DNA from: CAYSYY01 sp964576115 [NCBI: uncultured Gemmatimonadota bacterium]
GTDB lineage: Bacteria; Blakebacterota; Blakebacteria; Blakebacterales
Reading direction: 5' to 3'
Length of the DNA stretch: 32,700 nucleotides
NCBI GenBank assembly: GCA_964576115.1
Contig: CAZNUA010000030.1
Location: 1 to 32,700, forward strand
This document shows, piece after piece, positions 24,315-32,017 of the stretch. The number at the start of each line of letters is the position of its first letter. Position 1 is the stretch's first letter. The position numbers were made by a program, and so were the translations under genes. The notes under the pieces are model-generated. The model searched no databases and was not told the origin of the DNA. It saw only the letters and a program-made list of their open reading frames with translations.

Positions 24315-25771
24315 GGTTGCTCCTCTTCGGAAGCGGGCGTCGGCGGCGGCCCGTCATCGTGGTTCTCTTCCTGCCTGCCGGACGATCCCGCGGTTTCGTC
24401 CCCCGCCCGTTCGGCGATCAGTTCGGCTCGTCGCCGGCGCAGCCAGGCGAGCCGTTCGGCCAGCCGGCTCTCGAGCCCCTGATCGGTCGGTTCGTAGAGC
24501 CGGATCCCGGACAACTCGTCGGGAAGATACACCTGCGGCGCCAGCGTGTCAGGGAAGTCGTGATCATACGCGTACCCGGCCCCGAAACCGAGCTGCTTCA
24601 TCAGACCGGTGGGCGCGTTGCGCAGGTGCAGCGGTACGGGATGAGCAGGATTCTCGCGCACCGTCCGCCGGGTTTTCTGTTCGGCCCGGTAGAGGGCGTT
24701 GCTCTTGGGCGCCAGGGCCAGGTAGACGACGGCCTCGAACAGGGCGATCTCGCCCTCGGGAGAACCGAGGAAGTGGTAGGCGTCCCGGGCCGCCAGGGCG
24801 ATGGTGAGCGCCCGCGGATCGGCCAGGCCGACATCTTCGGCAGCCATGCGGACCACCCGGCGGGCGACGAAGAGCGGATCCTCGCCCCCCTCCAGAATGC
24901 GCCCCAGCCAGTAGAGGGCGCCATCGACATCGCTCCCGCGCACGGCCTTGTGCAGGGCCGAGATGAGGTTGTAGTGCGCCTCTCCTTCTTTATCGTGCCG
25001 CAGCACCTTTTTCTGGACCAGACCGCGTATCAGCTCGGGACTCACCTCACCCGACTCCGCGGCCGCCGCCATCTCCACCAGCCCCAGCAGGGTACGGGCA
25101 TCGCCGTCGGCCAGGCCGATCACGAGCTCGCGGGTTTCCTCCGGCAGGGTAAGCGGTTCACCGTCGGTGCCCCGCACACTCCGCTCGGGATCGGTCAGGG
25201 CCCGGTCGAGAATGCGGCCCAGATCCTCGGCGCTCAGGGCCCGGAACTCGAAGACGGTCGACCGCGAAAGCAGGGGAGCGTTGACTTCGAAACTCGGGTT
25301 CTCTGTGGTGGATCCGACCAGCACGATCAGGCCCGCTTCCACGTGGGGCAGGAAGGCGTCCTGCTGCGCTTTGTTGAAACGGTGGATCTCGTCCACGAAG
25401 AGAATGGTCGGGCACCCCTCGACCCACTGCCGGCGCCGGGCCCGCTCGACGATCTCGCGTACCTCTTTGACCCCCGCCAGAACCGCCGAGAAGCTCTCGA
25501 ATGCGGCTCCGCCGTACTCGGCCAGCAACCGCCCCAGAGTGGTCTTGCCCGTCCCCGGCGGCCCCCAGAGGATCATGCTCGGGATCTGCCCCGATTCGAT
25601 CATCCGGCGTAGCGGCTGACCGGGGGCGAGGAGGTGATTCTGGCCGACGAATTCTTCCAGCGAGCGCGGCCGCAGGCGTTCGGCCAGCGGTACATGGACA
25701 GCGGGCGAGTTCGTCTCACCGGGCGCCGGAGCGAACAGATCGCCCCCGCCGCCGTTCGGGTCCTCAGCCAT
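24311..25771 (-). CDS. rarA: Replication-associated recombination protein A (AAA+ ATPase, MgsA)
   Basis: A 486-aa clamp-loader-like AAA+ ATPase of the RarA/MgsA/WRNIP1 family that acts at stalled replication forks. Walker A GPPGTGKT is at 70-77, Walker B ILFVDEIHRFNK at about 123-134, sensor 1 GSTTENPSFE at 153-162 and the arginine-finger region LLSRSTVFEF at about 167-176. The C-terminal oligomerisation domain has the typical HYNLISALHKAVRGSD, DPLFVARRVVRMAAEDVG and APKSNALYRA sequences. An acidic, Pro-rich tail of about 35 aa is extra. The ATG at 25771 begins about 40 nt after the M23 gene stop. Its GTGA overlap with lgt suggests one transcript from the M23 promoter downwards. Confidence 0.95.
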   Translation of the reverse strand: MAEDPNGGGGDLFAPAPGETNSPAVHVPLAERLRPRSLEEFVGQNHLLAPGQPLRRMIESGQIPSMILWGPPGTGKTTLGRLLAEYGGAAFESFSAVLAGVKEVREIVERARRRQWVEGCPTILFVDEIHRFNKAQQDAFLPHVEAGLIVLVGSTTENPSFEVNAPLLSRSTVFEFRALSAEDLGRILDRALTDPERSVRGTDGEPLTLPEETRELVIGLADGDARTLLGLVEMAAAAESGEVSPELIRGLVQKKVLRHDKEGEAHYNLISALHKAVRGSDVDGALYWLGRILEGGEDPLFVARRVVRMAAEDVGLADPRALTIALAARDAYHFLGSPEGEIALFEAVVYLALAPKSNALYRAEQKTRRTVRENPAHPVPLHLRNAPTGLMKQLGFGAGYAYDHDFPDTLAPQVYLPDELSGIRLYEPTDQGLESRLAERLAWLRRRRAELIAERAGDETAGSSGRQEENHDDGPPPTPASEEEQP

Positions 25772-25811
25772 GGCAATCAGGTGGTGGGAAGGGAGTCAGT
25801 GCTCTGAGTCA

Positions 25812-26789
25812 CTAGTGGCCGAGCACGTCGGCAAGGCGGTCTTCGTAATAGTGATACCAGGGGTTCACCTCCTTGCCGTTGAACTTGATCTCGTAGTGGA
25901 GGTGGTACCCCGTCGACCGGCCGGTGTTACCCACATAGCCGATGACCTCGCCCCGGCTGACCGTGGCACCCTGGCGGGCCCGGGCGTGCAGGTGGTCGAG
26001 ATGACCGTATATGGTCCGATAACCGTTGCCGTGATCGATCTCGACGTAATTACCGAAGCCAAAACGGCTGGGGCCACTCTTGTCACTCTCGGCTACCCTG
26101 ATGCGGCCGTCGGCGGTGGCCCGGACCGGGGTGCCCCTGGCCGCCGCCCAGTCGTTGCCCCAGTGAAATCGGCGGTCGTTATACAGGGGATCGTCGCGCC
26201 AGCCGAAGGCCGAACTCATCCGGGTGCGGTAGCGGCTCTGATCGATCGGGGTGATGCTGGGATAGCCGAGCAGAAAGGCTTCGGATTCTTCGAGCCGGGT
26301 GGTGATCTCGAGCAGCGATTCCAGTTCGAGCTGGGCCTCCCGGTTGAGCTGGTTCAGGCGGCTCTGCACGTCCTTGACCCGGCTCCCCGTCTCGCTCGAG
26401 AGCAGGAGCACCTGGCTGTTGAAATCCAGCCGGCCGCCGACCCCGGCCCGGCGGATCTCCTCGGCCAGCGGTTCCATCTCGGCCATCATCCGCAGGGCGT
26501 CGTCGCGCCGGGCGATGACCTGCATCTGATCCGACAGGGCCAGTACGGTGCGGTCCATCTCGTCGAGCTGGGTGCGCAGGATCTGGTTCTCGCGCTGCAG
26601 GCGGGCATACTCGACCCCATCAACCAGGCCGGTACCGTAGGTTGCTGCCATGGCCACGAAGATGACGGCTGCCGTCGCGATGCCCGCAGCCGTCAGGATG
26701 ATCGAGGAAGCTGAAAGCCGGAATTCGCGCACACCCCGGCTCTCGTTCCCGCGGGGTACGATCAGAAGTGAAAAGCCGTTGCGGTCCAT
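25812..26789 (-). CDS. M23 (LytM-type) membrane-anchored peptidase
   Basis: A 325-aa inner-membrane protein with a membrane helix at about 28-50, a periplasmic coiled coil (about 60-175) and a C-terminal M23 peptidase domain (about 185-310). All zinc ligands are present: H209 and D213 (HWGNDWA), with H296 and H298 (HLHYE), plus YGHL at 261-264. It is therefore likely to be an active peptidoglycan endopeptidase and not an EnvC/NlpD-type activator with a dead site. The organisation resembles FCB-group cell-shape or division M23 proteins. I chose ATG 26789 because GAGG sits 9 nt upstream; the GTG at 26795 would place it too close. A good promoter lies about 70 nt upstream. Confidence 0.92.
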   Translation of the reverse strand: MDRNGFSLLIVPRGNESRGVREFRLSASSIILTAAGIATAAVIFVAMAATYGTGLVDGVEYARLQRENQILRTQLDEMDRTVLALSDQMQVIARRDDALRMMAEMEPLAEEIRRAGVGGRLDFNSQVLLLSSETGSRVKDVQSRLNQLNREAQLELESLLEITTRLEESEAFLLGYPSITPIDQSRYRTRMSSAFGWRDDPLYNDRRFHWGNDWAAARGTPVRATADGRIRVAESDKSGPSRFGFGNYVEIDHGNGYRTIYGHLDHLHARARQGATVSRGEVIGYVGNTGRSTGYHLHYEIKFNGKEVNPWYHYYEDRLADVLGH

Positions 26790-26820
26790 CGGCACCTCAG
26801 CGAGTATTGCCCGGGCTCAC

Positions 26821-26854
26821 CAGGCGCACGTCCCCCTCGTGCGCGAATCGCCTG
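26821..26854 (-). promoter_or_regulatory. 5'-leader stem-loop of the M23 transcript
   Basis: CAGG (26821-26824) pairs with CCTG (26851-26854), and CGCACG (26825-26830) with CGTGCG (26838-26843), with a 7-nt loop and a 7-nt bulge on one side. The hairpin would start at or within a few nt of the predicted 5' end of the M23 mRNA and end about 30 nt before the start codon. It could protect the 5' end or affect translation; nothing more can be said from sequence. Confidence 0.4.
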
Positions 26855-26857
26855 AGG

Positions 26858-26886
26858 AGGATAGAATGCGCCTCCAGAGAGGTCAA
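26858..26886 (-). promoter_or_regulatory. Sigma-70-type promoter of the M23-rarA-lgt group
   Basis: On the minus strand TTGACC (26886-26881) is followed after exactly 17 nt by TATCCT (26863-26858). The predicted transcript start is near 26851, about 62 nt before the M23 start codon. The match in sequence and spacing to the housekeeping sigma consensus is good. Confidence 0.65.
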
Positions 26887-26895
26887 GCGGCACTT

Positions 26896-26930
26896 CGATA
26901 ACGCCGCAAATCCTATATACGGCCTTATCG
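26896..26930. repeat. Interrupted inverted repeat upstream of the M23 promoter
   Basis: CGATAA (26896-26901) matches TTATCG (26925-26930), and inside it GCCG (26903-26906) matches CGGC (26920-26923), with one C-C mismatch between the two stems and a 13-nt AT-rich centre that includes TATATA. It lies directly upstream of the -35 box, a usual place for an activator site. It could equally be a hairpin in the 3' trailer of rpoD. Confidence 0.4.
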
Positions 26931-26948
26931 CCCTCCTCGTTGCGGTCT

Positions 26949-26966
26949 GGGGGGGGAGTGGGGGGG
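26949..26966 (-). other. C-rich tract 3' of rpoD (possible Rho utilisation site; G-rich on the plus strand)
   Basis: The plus strand reads G8, AGT, then a G7 run. On the minus strand, downstream of rpoD, this is a C-rich, G-poor stretch continuing into CAGACCGCAAC, the composition of a rut site. No hairpin with a U-tract follows rpoD, so Rho-dependent termination here is plausible. The G-runs could also fold as a quadruplex on the plus strand, and such homopolymers are prone to slippage. Confidence 0.35.
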
Positions 26967-26970
26967 ATGC

Positions 26971-27021
26971 CCGACGAACTGCGCGGAGGCGTACTGATGG
27001 TACGCCGCACAAGCGCGAGGA
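26971..27021. repeat. Structured intergenic repeat, copy 1
   Basis: Copy 1 has conserved CCGACGA (26971-26977), a variable 5-nt segment, GCGGA (26983-26987), a 7-bp stem GGCGTAC/GTACGCC (26988-26994 with 27000-27006) around loop TGATG, then GCACAA (27007-27012) and, after 4 variable nt, GAGGA (27017-27021). The variable segments flanking GCGGA and GCACAA can pair by 2-3 bp. The second copy starts 98 nt further on, with the same order of parts. Confidence 0.6.
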
Positions 27022-27068
27022 TTGCGGTCGATCACCAGAGCAGCGGATTCTCCGTCAGATCAAGGAAG

Positions 27069-27120
27069 CCGACGAGACAGGCGGAGGCGTAGTTTCTCTA
27101 CGCCGCACAACTGTCGAGGA
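27069..27120. repeat. Structured intergenic repeat, copy 2
   Basis: Copy 2 has CCGACGA (27069-27075), GACAG, GCGGA (27081-27085), the stem GGCGTAG/CTACGCC (27086-27092 with 27098-27104) around loop TTTCT, GCACAA (27105-27110), CTGTC and GAGGA (27116-27120). GACAG and CTGTC form a 5-bp outer stem. Compared with copy 1 the loop-closing pair changes from C-G to G-C, so pairing is kept while sequence differs. It begins about 40 nt after the rpoD stop codon on the minus strand. Confidence 0.6.
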
Positions 27121-27157
27121 TGGCTGACGCTGAGATGGCGGAGAAGACGCGCTCTGG

Positions 27158-28015
27158 TTATTGGGCGTAGGGCGAGAGGGCGCGCGCCCGGGACGAATGC
27201 CGCAGCCGCCGAATAGCCTTTTCCTTGATCTGCCGCACCCGCTCGCGGGTCAGACCGAATTTGGTGCCGATCTGCTCGAGCGTCATGGGCTTTTCCCGCC
27301 CGATCCCAAAGTAGAGCCGGATGACTTCGGCTTCGCGGTCGGTCAGGGTGGAGAGGGCTTTGACGACTTCTTTCTGCAGGGCCTCGTCGAAGAGTTCCTC
27401 GTCGGGAGGAGCCTGCACTTCGTCCTCGAGAACGTCGAGCAGGCGGTTGTCCTCGCCCTCCTGAAAAGGAGCGTCGAGGCTCAGGTGACGGCTCGAGATC
27501 TTCAGGGTGTCGGTCACCTCGCTCGAACTCATGTCGAGCTGTTCGGCGATCTCTTCGGCCGAGGGCTCGCGACCGTAGTTCTGTTCCAGGTCGGAAGAGA
27601 CTTTCCCGATCTTGTGCAGGGCGCCGACCCGGTTCAGGGGCAGACGGACGATGCGGGATTGTTCGGCCAGAGCCTGCAGGATGGCCTGGCGGATCCACCA
27701 GACGGCGTACGAGATGAATTTGAAACCCTTGGTTTCGTCGAATCGCTTGGCGGCCTTGATCAGCCCCAGGTTCCCCTCGTTGATGAGGTCACCGAGGCTG
27801 AGCCCCTGGTTCTGGTACTGCTTGGCGACACTGACCACGAACCGCAGGTTGGCCTGGACGAGCTTGTTGAGCGCGTCCTGATCGCCCTGTTTGACCAGCT
27901 TGGCCAGACGCACCTCTTCCTGGGCATCGATGAGGTCGACCTCACCGATCTCCTGGAGATACTTGTCCAGCGATTGGTCTTCGCGGGTATAGGGTTTTTT
28001 GGTAAGCTTCGCCAC
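27158..28015 (-). CDS. rpoD: Primary RNA polymerase sigma factor (short FCB-type RpoD/SigA)
   Basis: A 285-aa group 1 sigma-70 factor. Region 1.2 is at about 16-45 ([20 protein letters not shown]). Region 2 has the very conserved [41 protein letters not shown] and [19 protein letters not shown] stretches. Region 3 starts [13 protein letters not shown], and region 4 ends with the -35-binding helix [20 protein letters not shown]. It lacks region 1.1 and the large non-conserved insert of E. coli RpoD, which is the form typical of Bacteroidetes and Chlorobi. Start is GTG at 28015; GGAG lies 12 nt upstream, a long spacing. A TAG overlaps the start (TAGTG) and ends an upstream frame in the leader. 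The gene stands alone with its own promoter near 28300 and a leader of about 280 nt. Confidence 0.96.
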   Translation of the reverse strand: MAKLTKKPYTREDQSLDKYLQEIGEVDLIDAQEEVRLAKLVKQGDQDALNKLVQANLRFVVSVAKQYQNQGLSLGDLINEGNLGLIKAAKRFDETKGFKFISYAVWWIRQAILQALAEQSRIVRLPLNRVGALHKIGKVSSDLEQNYGREPSAEEIAEQLDMSSSEVTDTLKISSRHLSLDAPFQEGEDNRLLDVLEDEVQAPPDEELFDEALQKEVVKALSTLTDREAEVIRLYFGIGREKPMTLEQIGTKFGLTRERVRQIKEKAIRRLRHSSRARALSPYAQ

Positions 28016-28294
28016 TATCTTCTGTACTCCTCAGACCTCGTTTCCGTTTCTTCCGTTTTTCCAGTTTTTTCCGTTTTTCCGCTTCTTCCATTCGGTCTGC
28101 GATAGTTACTCACATCCTGCAGAAACTGCCGCGTGCGGGATCTCGATCGGAAACGCTGGATGGCGAGTTCGAGGCAGAACGTGCTCGTCAGCAGGACGCA
28201 CCGTCCGGATCCAGATCCCTCTCCCCTCCCGATAGAGAGTGACACCGTCCGTCGGAATACCTGTGTGCACGAATGGCCGGGTAGACATCCGTAG
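28016..28294 (-). other. Long 5' leader of rpoD
   Basis: About 280 nt lie between the predicted transcript start and the rpoD GTG. The leader includes a 9-bp tandem repeat near its 3' end. An open frame of 76 codons (GTG 28245 to TAG 28015) overlaps the rpoD start by one base. That frame has no good ribosome-binding site and a low-complexity product (Arg/Ser-rich, then K-T-E repeats), so I do not annotate it as a protein. No known riboswitch or ribosomal-protein leader was recognised. Confidence 0.45.
28045..28089 (-). repeat. 9-bp tandem repeat in the rpoD leader
   Basis: On the minus strand five consecutive 9-mers read GGAAGAAGC, GGAAAAACG, GAAAAAACT, GGAAAAACG and GAAGAAACG, followed by GAAACG. 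The tract is all purine apart from the last bases of each unit and lies 30-75 nt before the rpoD start codon. Read in the overlapping leader frame it encodes G/E-K-T triplets. A-tracts recur every 8-10 bp. Confidence 0.75.
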
Positions 28295-28300
28295 TCCAGC

Positions 28301-28329
28301 AGTATCCCCGTCGGTTTTCAGAGTGTCAA
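28301..28329 (-). promoter_or_regulatory. Sigma-70-type promoter of rpoD
   Basis: On the minus strand a perfect TTGACA (28329-28324) is separated by exactly 17 nt from GATACT (28306-28301). The predicted start is near 28294. Beyond it, 28330-28441 holds no gene: it has only a long-range inverted repeat TTCCCT/AGGGAA (28401-28406, 28431-28436) just after the capA-like stop, which is too open to call a terminator. Confidence 0.75.
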
Positions 28330-28441
28330 GGGAATCCGGTTCCTCAGGAGGGTACACCCCGGCGCTTCCTGCCACCGCGATTCGCCCGTCATCCCTACCC
28401 TTCCCTACATGTGTACAACGCCCGAGCTTCAGGGAAGTTTA

Positions 28442-29524
28442 TCACAGGGGTGGGAAAAAGCGAAGAAAACTGCGTCTGCGGATCTCGACTCCGGGCTGCC
28501 GCGAACGGGCGGAATCGGCGGCTGCCGTGATCACACTGCTGCCGAGTTCGGGCCAGAGTTCGCTGGGCACCGGGCGGGGACGGAATTCGCGGCGCAGGTT
28601 GTTCACATCGAGGGGGTAGAGATCGGCCCAGACCGGCTCTCCATCGGCAAAGGTTATCAGCAGGAGCGCTCCCCGGGCGGTCCGGGTATAGGAGCCGAAG
28701 ACGAAATTGCCCAGGGAGTACGCGATGAGCCGGCCCCGATACCACTCCAGCGGCTGGAGGGTGTGCGGGTGGTGACCGATCACCAGGTCGGCCCCGGCGT
28801 CGATCGCCAGGTGGGCGAAAACCTGCTGGTATTCCTTCGGCCACTCGCGCAATTCGGCCCCCCAGTGAAAGGAAACCACGACCAGCTCGGCCTCGGCGGC
28901 GGCCCGGCGCACGTCACGACGCAGCCGGAGCGAATCGGCGTGAGCCGTGCCGGGCCGGTCCTCGGAAGCCCAGAACCCGGCCGGGAAGGTATGGCTGTAC
29001 GCCAGAACCGCAATCCGGGTCCCGGCCCGTTCGATCAGAACGTGGCGGTGGGCCTCGGTTCGGTTGCGCCCGGTGCCGACATGGGCCAGACCGACCGAGT
29101 CGAGGACCGCCCAGGTTTCGAAGAGTCCGGCGGGACCGTAATCCAGAATGTGGTTGTTGGCCAACCCGAGGACGTCGAAGCCGGCCGCGGTGACCGCGGC
29201 CACCGCGGGCGGAGGTACTGCGAAGGTCCAGGTCTTGTCGGCCCGCTGTATGCCGGTGGTATCGGCCAGGAAGGGAGCTTCGAGATTGCCGATCAGAGCG
29301 TCGGCCTGTTCGAGGAGAGGCTGCAGGTCGGCATAGGGGTAGTCCGGCCCGCGGCTGCGGATCACCTCGATGACCCACGACCCCAGCATCACATCGCCGA
29401 CCGCACCCACCACGAGGGTGTCGGCGGGTGCCCCCCCCACCCGTCCCGCTCCGGCGGCCGGGTTTGTACAGAGGAGGAGACCGGCGGCGAGGAAGGAGGC
29501 AGCGAGCGGAAAGACGTGTTTCAC
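28442..29524 (-). CDS. CapA/PgsA family metallophosphatase-like exported protein
   Basis: A 360-aa protein with an N-terminal signal peptide or anchor ([20 protein letters not shown], about 5-24) and a CapA-type calcineurin-like fold. Metal-site motifs are [49 protein letters not shown] and [16 protein letters not shown]. CapA/PgsA proteins help make or export poly-gamma-glutamate, but most members of the family in genomes lack the CapB/CapC partners, and none are here. The activity is therefore unassigned. A cysteine in LLCTN could be lipidated, but the lipobox is weak. Start is GTG 29524, overlapping the kbl stop (GTGA); an apparent long extension upstream in the same frame is only an antisense-like shadow over kbl. 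Confidence 0.85.
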   Translation of the reverse strand: MKHVFPLAASFLAAGLLLCTNPAAGAGRVGGAPADTLVVGAVGDVMLGSWVIEVIRSRGPDYPYADLQPLLEQADALIGNLEAPFLADTTGIQRADKTWTFAVPPPAVAAVTAAGFDVLGLANNHILDYGPAGLFETWAVLDSVGLAHVGTGRNRTEAHRHVLIERAGTRIAVLAYSHTFPAGFWASEDRPGTAHADSLRLRRDVRRAAAEAELVVVSFHWGAELREWPKEYQQVFAHLAIDAGADLVIGHHPHTLQPLEWYRGRLIAYSLGNFVFGSYTRTARGALLLITFADGEPVWADLYPLDVNNLRREFRPRPVPSELWPELGSSVITAAADSARSRQPGVEIRRRSFLRFFPPL

Positions 29525-30726
29525 GCGCGATCCGACCGGGGGTCGAGCACACCCAGTTCGCGCCCGATGGCGCCGAAGAGCTCGATGGCCGAGTCGAGAT
29601 CGGCGATCGAGTGAGCGGCCGAGATCATGGCCCTGATGCGGGCCGTATCCCGCGGCACGATCGGAAACCCGATCGCCAGGGCGTAGACGCCTTCTTCGAA
29701 GAGCCGACGCGAGAAGGTCTGAGCCAGCTCGGCGTCGTAGAGCATGACCGGGATGATCGGGGTCCGGGTCCGGCCGGTATCGAAACCGAGTCTCTCCAGA
29801 CCGCGGCGGAAGTGGTCGGCGTTGGTCCAGAGAGTGCGTACGGCCGAGTCGTCGGCTTCGAGCAGCTCGACCGCGGCGGTGGCCGCGGCGGTATCGGCGG
29901 GGGAGAGTCCGGTGGAGAAGAGGAAGGGACGGCCCTGCTGTTTGAGGTAGTCGATCAGGGTCCGGGAGCCGGCGACGAAACCGCCCACGACCCCGAAGGC
30001 CTTGCTGAGGGTGCCGACCTCGATGGCGCAGCGCCCGTGCAGGCCGAAATGATCCACGATGCCGCGACCGTGATCGCCGAGTACTCCTTCCCCGTGAGCG
30101 TCGTCCACCATGACCACGGCGTCGTATTCTTCGGCTGCGGCGACGATCTCGTCCAGCGGAGCGATATCGCCATCCATCGAGAAGACCCCGTCGGTGACGA
30201 TCAGACGCATGCGGGCTTTGCGCACCTCCGGCTCGGCCAGCAGCTCCCGCAACTGGCCGACATCGGCGTGCCGGTACACCCGTCGGGCGGCCCGGGCCAG
30301 GCGGATCCCGTCGATGATCGAAGCATGGTTGAGTTCGTCGGAGAGAATGACATCTTCGGCCCCCGTAATGGCGGGGATGACGGCGCCGTTGGCCGTAAAG
30401 CCCGACTGCAGAACCACCGTCGCCTCGACCTTCTTGAAAGCGGCCAGCGCGCGCTCGAGTTCGTCGTGCAGAGTCATCGTCCCGGCGATGGTCCGGACCG
30501 CACCCGGCCCGACACCCCACTGCCCGATTGCGGCACGAGCCGCTTCCTTCAGGTCGGGGTCATCGGCCAGACCGAGGTAGTTGTTCGAACAGAGGTTGAG
30601 GATCCGGCGGCCTTCGATGGACAGCCAGGCCCCCTGGGGCCCCTCCAGGACGCGGAAATTAAGCCGCAGTCCCTTCGACTCCAGATCATCGAGGCGGTCC
30701 CGCAGATGTGCGAAATCCTTTCCCAT
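29521..30726 (-). CDS. kbl: Glycine C-acetyltransferase (2-amino-3-ketobutyrate CoA ligase)
   Basis: A 401-aa PLP enzyme of the alpha-oxoamine synthase family that cleaves 2-amino-3-ketobutyrate with CoA to glycine and acetyl-CoA. The PLP lysine is K242 in [12 protein letters not shown]; other motifs are [44 protein letters not shown] and [11 protein letters not shown]. The tdh gene, which makes its substrate, lies 31 nt upstream and separates this enzyme from the related KAPA and ALA synthases. The ATG at 30726 has GAGG 11 nt upstream, with a GTG at 30729 as the less likely alternative. It overlaps the capA-like gene by 4 nt. Confidence 0.94.
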   Translation of the reverse strand: MGKDFAHLRDRLDDLESKGLRLNFRVLEGPQGAWLSIEGRRILNLCSNNYLGLADDPDLKEAARAAIGQWGVGPGAVRTIAGTMTLHDELERALAAFKKVEATVVLQSGFTANGAVIPAITGAEDVILSDELNHASIIDGIRLARAARRVYRHADVGQLRELLAEPEVRKARMRLIVTDGVFSMDGDIAPLDEIVAAAEEYDAVVMVDDAHGEGVLGDHGRGIVDHFGLHGRCAIEVGTLSKAFGVVGGFVAGSRTLIDYLKQQGRPFLFSTGLSPADTAAATAAVELLEADDSAVRTLWTNADHFRRGLERLGFDTGRTRTPIIPVMLYDAELAQTFSRRLFEEGVYALAIGFPIVPRDTARIRAMISAAHSIADLDSAIELFGAIGRELGVLDPRSDRA

Positions 30727-30757
30727 CACGTCACCTCACCCCATCTCGCCCGTCCGG

Positions 30758-31801
30758 TCACGAGACCGTCAGGACAACCTTGCCGCACAGCCCGGCATCC
30801 ATGAGTTCCATACCCTCGGCCCACTCTTCGAGCCCGAAGGAGTGCGTCAGCACGGGGGTGATGTCGAGCCGGCCGTCGGCAAGCAGACGGCTCATGACAT
30901 CCCAGGTTTCCCAGAGGCGGCGGCCGACGATGCCGTAAAAGCGGATGCCCTTGAAGATGAGCTCGTTGAGGTCGAACTCCATGGTATCGGGGGGCAGGCC
31001 CAGCTGAGCGATATGCCCGCCGGGAATGACGCACGCCACCGCATCGCTGATCGCCCGGGGATGGCCGCTCATTTCCAGGACGGCGTCGACCCCGTCGCCG
31101 GTCAGCTCGGCGACCCGTTCGGGCAGGGGTGTCTCGGCCGGATTGATAAGCACGTCGGCCCCCATTTTCGCTCCCAGTTCGAGCCGGTAGGGATTCGGTT
31201 CGCTGACCAGGATCTGGGCCGCACCGGCGGCCCGCGCAACCCCCACGCTCATGGCCCCGATCGGACCCATGCCGGTAACGAGCACGCGCCGCCCTATGAG
31301 CGGTTCGGCCAGGGCGGTGTGCACGGCGTTGCCGAGCGGTTCCTGGGCGCTGGCGACATCGGGGGGCAGATCGGGAGGATTGTGCCAGAGGTTCTCGGCC
31401 GGTACGGCGATATAGTCGGCGAAACAGCCGTCGCGATCAACCCCCAGGATCGAAGTGTTGAGACAGACCTGGTACTGGTTGCGGCGGCAGGCAGGGCAGG
31501 TATGGCAGACGATATGGGTTTCGGCCGACACGTAGTCGCCGATTTTCACCCCCTCCGCGCCCGGCCCGAGCGCCTCGACGATACCGCAGAATTCATGCCC
31601 CATGGTCTGGGGCAGGCGGGGCCCGAGTCGTTTTTCGGCCCAGGGATTCCACTCCCAGATGTGATGATCGGTACCGCAGATCGAGGTGGCCTTGACCCGC
31701 ACCAGCGCCTCGCCGGGACCCGGAACGGGGATCGGGACTTCCTGCAGTTCAGCCCCGCGCCCCGGAGCCGTCTTCACGATCGCACGCATCGTCTCACCCA
31801 T
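30758..31801 (-). CDS. tdh: L-threonine 3-dehydrogenase
   Basis: A 347-aa zinc-dependent medium-chain dehydrogenase that oxidises threonine to 2-amino-3-ketobutyrate with NAD. Catalytic zinc ligands are C42 (ICGTDHHIWEW) and H69/E70 (GHEFCG). Structural zinc cysteines are 99, 102, 105 and 113 (CHTCPACRRNQYQVC), and the NAD-binding motif is GMGPIG at about 177-182. The TDHHIWEWN sequence is characteristic of Tdh over other alcohol dehydrogenases. AAGGA lies about 8 nt before the ATG at 31801; an ATG at 31789 is less well placed. With kbl it forms the two-step threonine-to-glycine route. Confidence 0.95.
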   Translation of the reverse strand: MGETMRAIVKTAPGRGAELQEVPIPVPGPGEALVRVKATSICGTDHHIWEWNPWAEKRLGPRLPQTMGHEFCGIVEALGPGAEGVKIGDYVSAETHIVCHTCPACRRNQYQVCLNTSILGVDRDGCFADYIAVPAENLWHNPPDLPPDVASAQEPLGNAVHTALAEPLIGRRVLVTGMGPIGAMSVGVARAAGAAQILVSEPNPYRLELGAKMGADVLINPAETPLPERVAELTGDGVDAVLEMSGHPRAISDAVACVIPGGHIAQLGLPPDTMEFDLNELIFKGIRFYGIVGRRLWETWDVMSRLLADGRLDITPVLTHSFGLEEWAEGMELMDAGLCGKVVLTVS

Positions 31802-31854
31802 CGGCCTGTCCTTCCCTGCTCACTCCGTCGTTCGGCTCGCCCACCATACCATGA

Positions 31855-31888
31855 GTTATAAGTTTCCCTCCCCTGCCGGGAGTGTCAA
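31855..31888 (-). promoter_or_regulatory. Weak promoter candidate for tdh-kbl-capA
   Basis: On the minus strand a perfect TTGACA (31888-31883) lies upstream of an AT-rich TATAAC (31860-31855), but the spacing is 22 nt, longer than usual. Either a different -10 is used or a regulator helps. The remaining 130 nt up to lpxH (31889-32017) show no other clear signal. Confidence 0.3.
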
Positions 31889-32017
31889 CCGCCACGTCGC
31901 CCCCCTGCGCCCCAGGGCCTCGGGCTGCACAGCCCGGACGGCGGTCGCGCGCGCCTCATCCGCCGCACTCATGCGCGCATCTTGTGCCCCGCCGCACCAG
32001 AAGGTAACGTACACACC

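Noticed and set aside
27069-27120. Integron attC site
   Set aside because: The paired outer and inner boxes with unpaired spacers recall attC, but the required AAC/GTT ends are not both present, and there is no integrase or cassette array.
26971-27120. CRISPR repeats
   Set aside because: Only two imperfect copies with stem changes, a 98-nt period and no cas genes.
28106-28375. An 89-codon minus-strand frame in the rpoD promoter region
   Set aside because: It crosses the predicted promoter, has no ribosome-binding site and no recognisable sequence.
29525-30520. N-terminal extension of the CapA-like frame to about 692 codons
   Set aside because: The extension is Arg/Gly-rich and overlaps kbl on the same strand in another frame; the signal peptide starts at GTG 29524, which overlaps the kbl stop.
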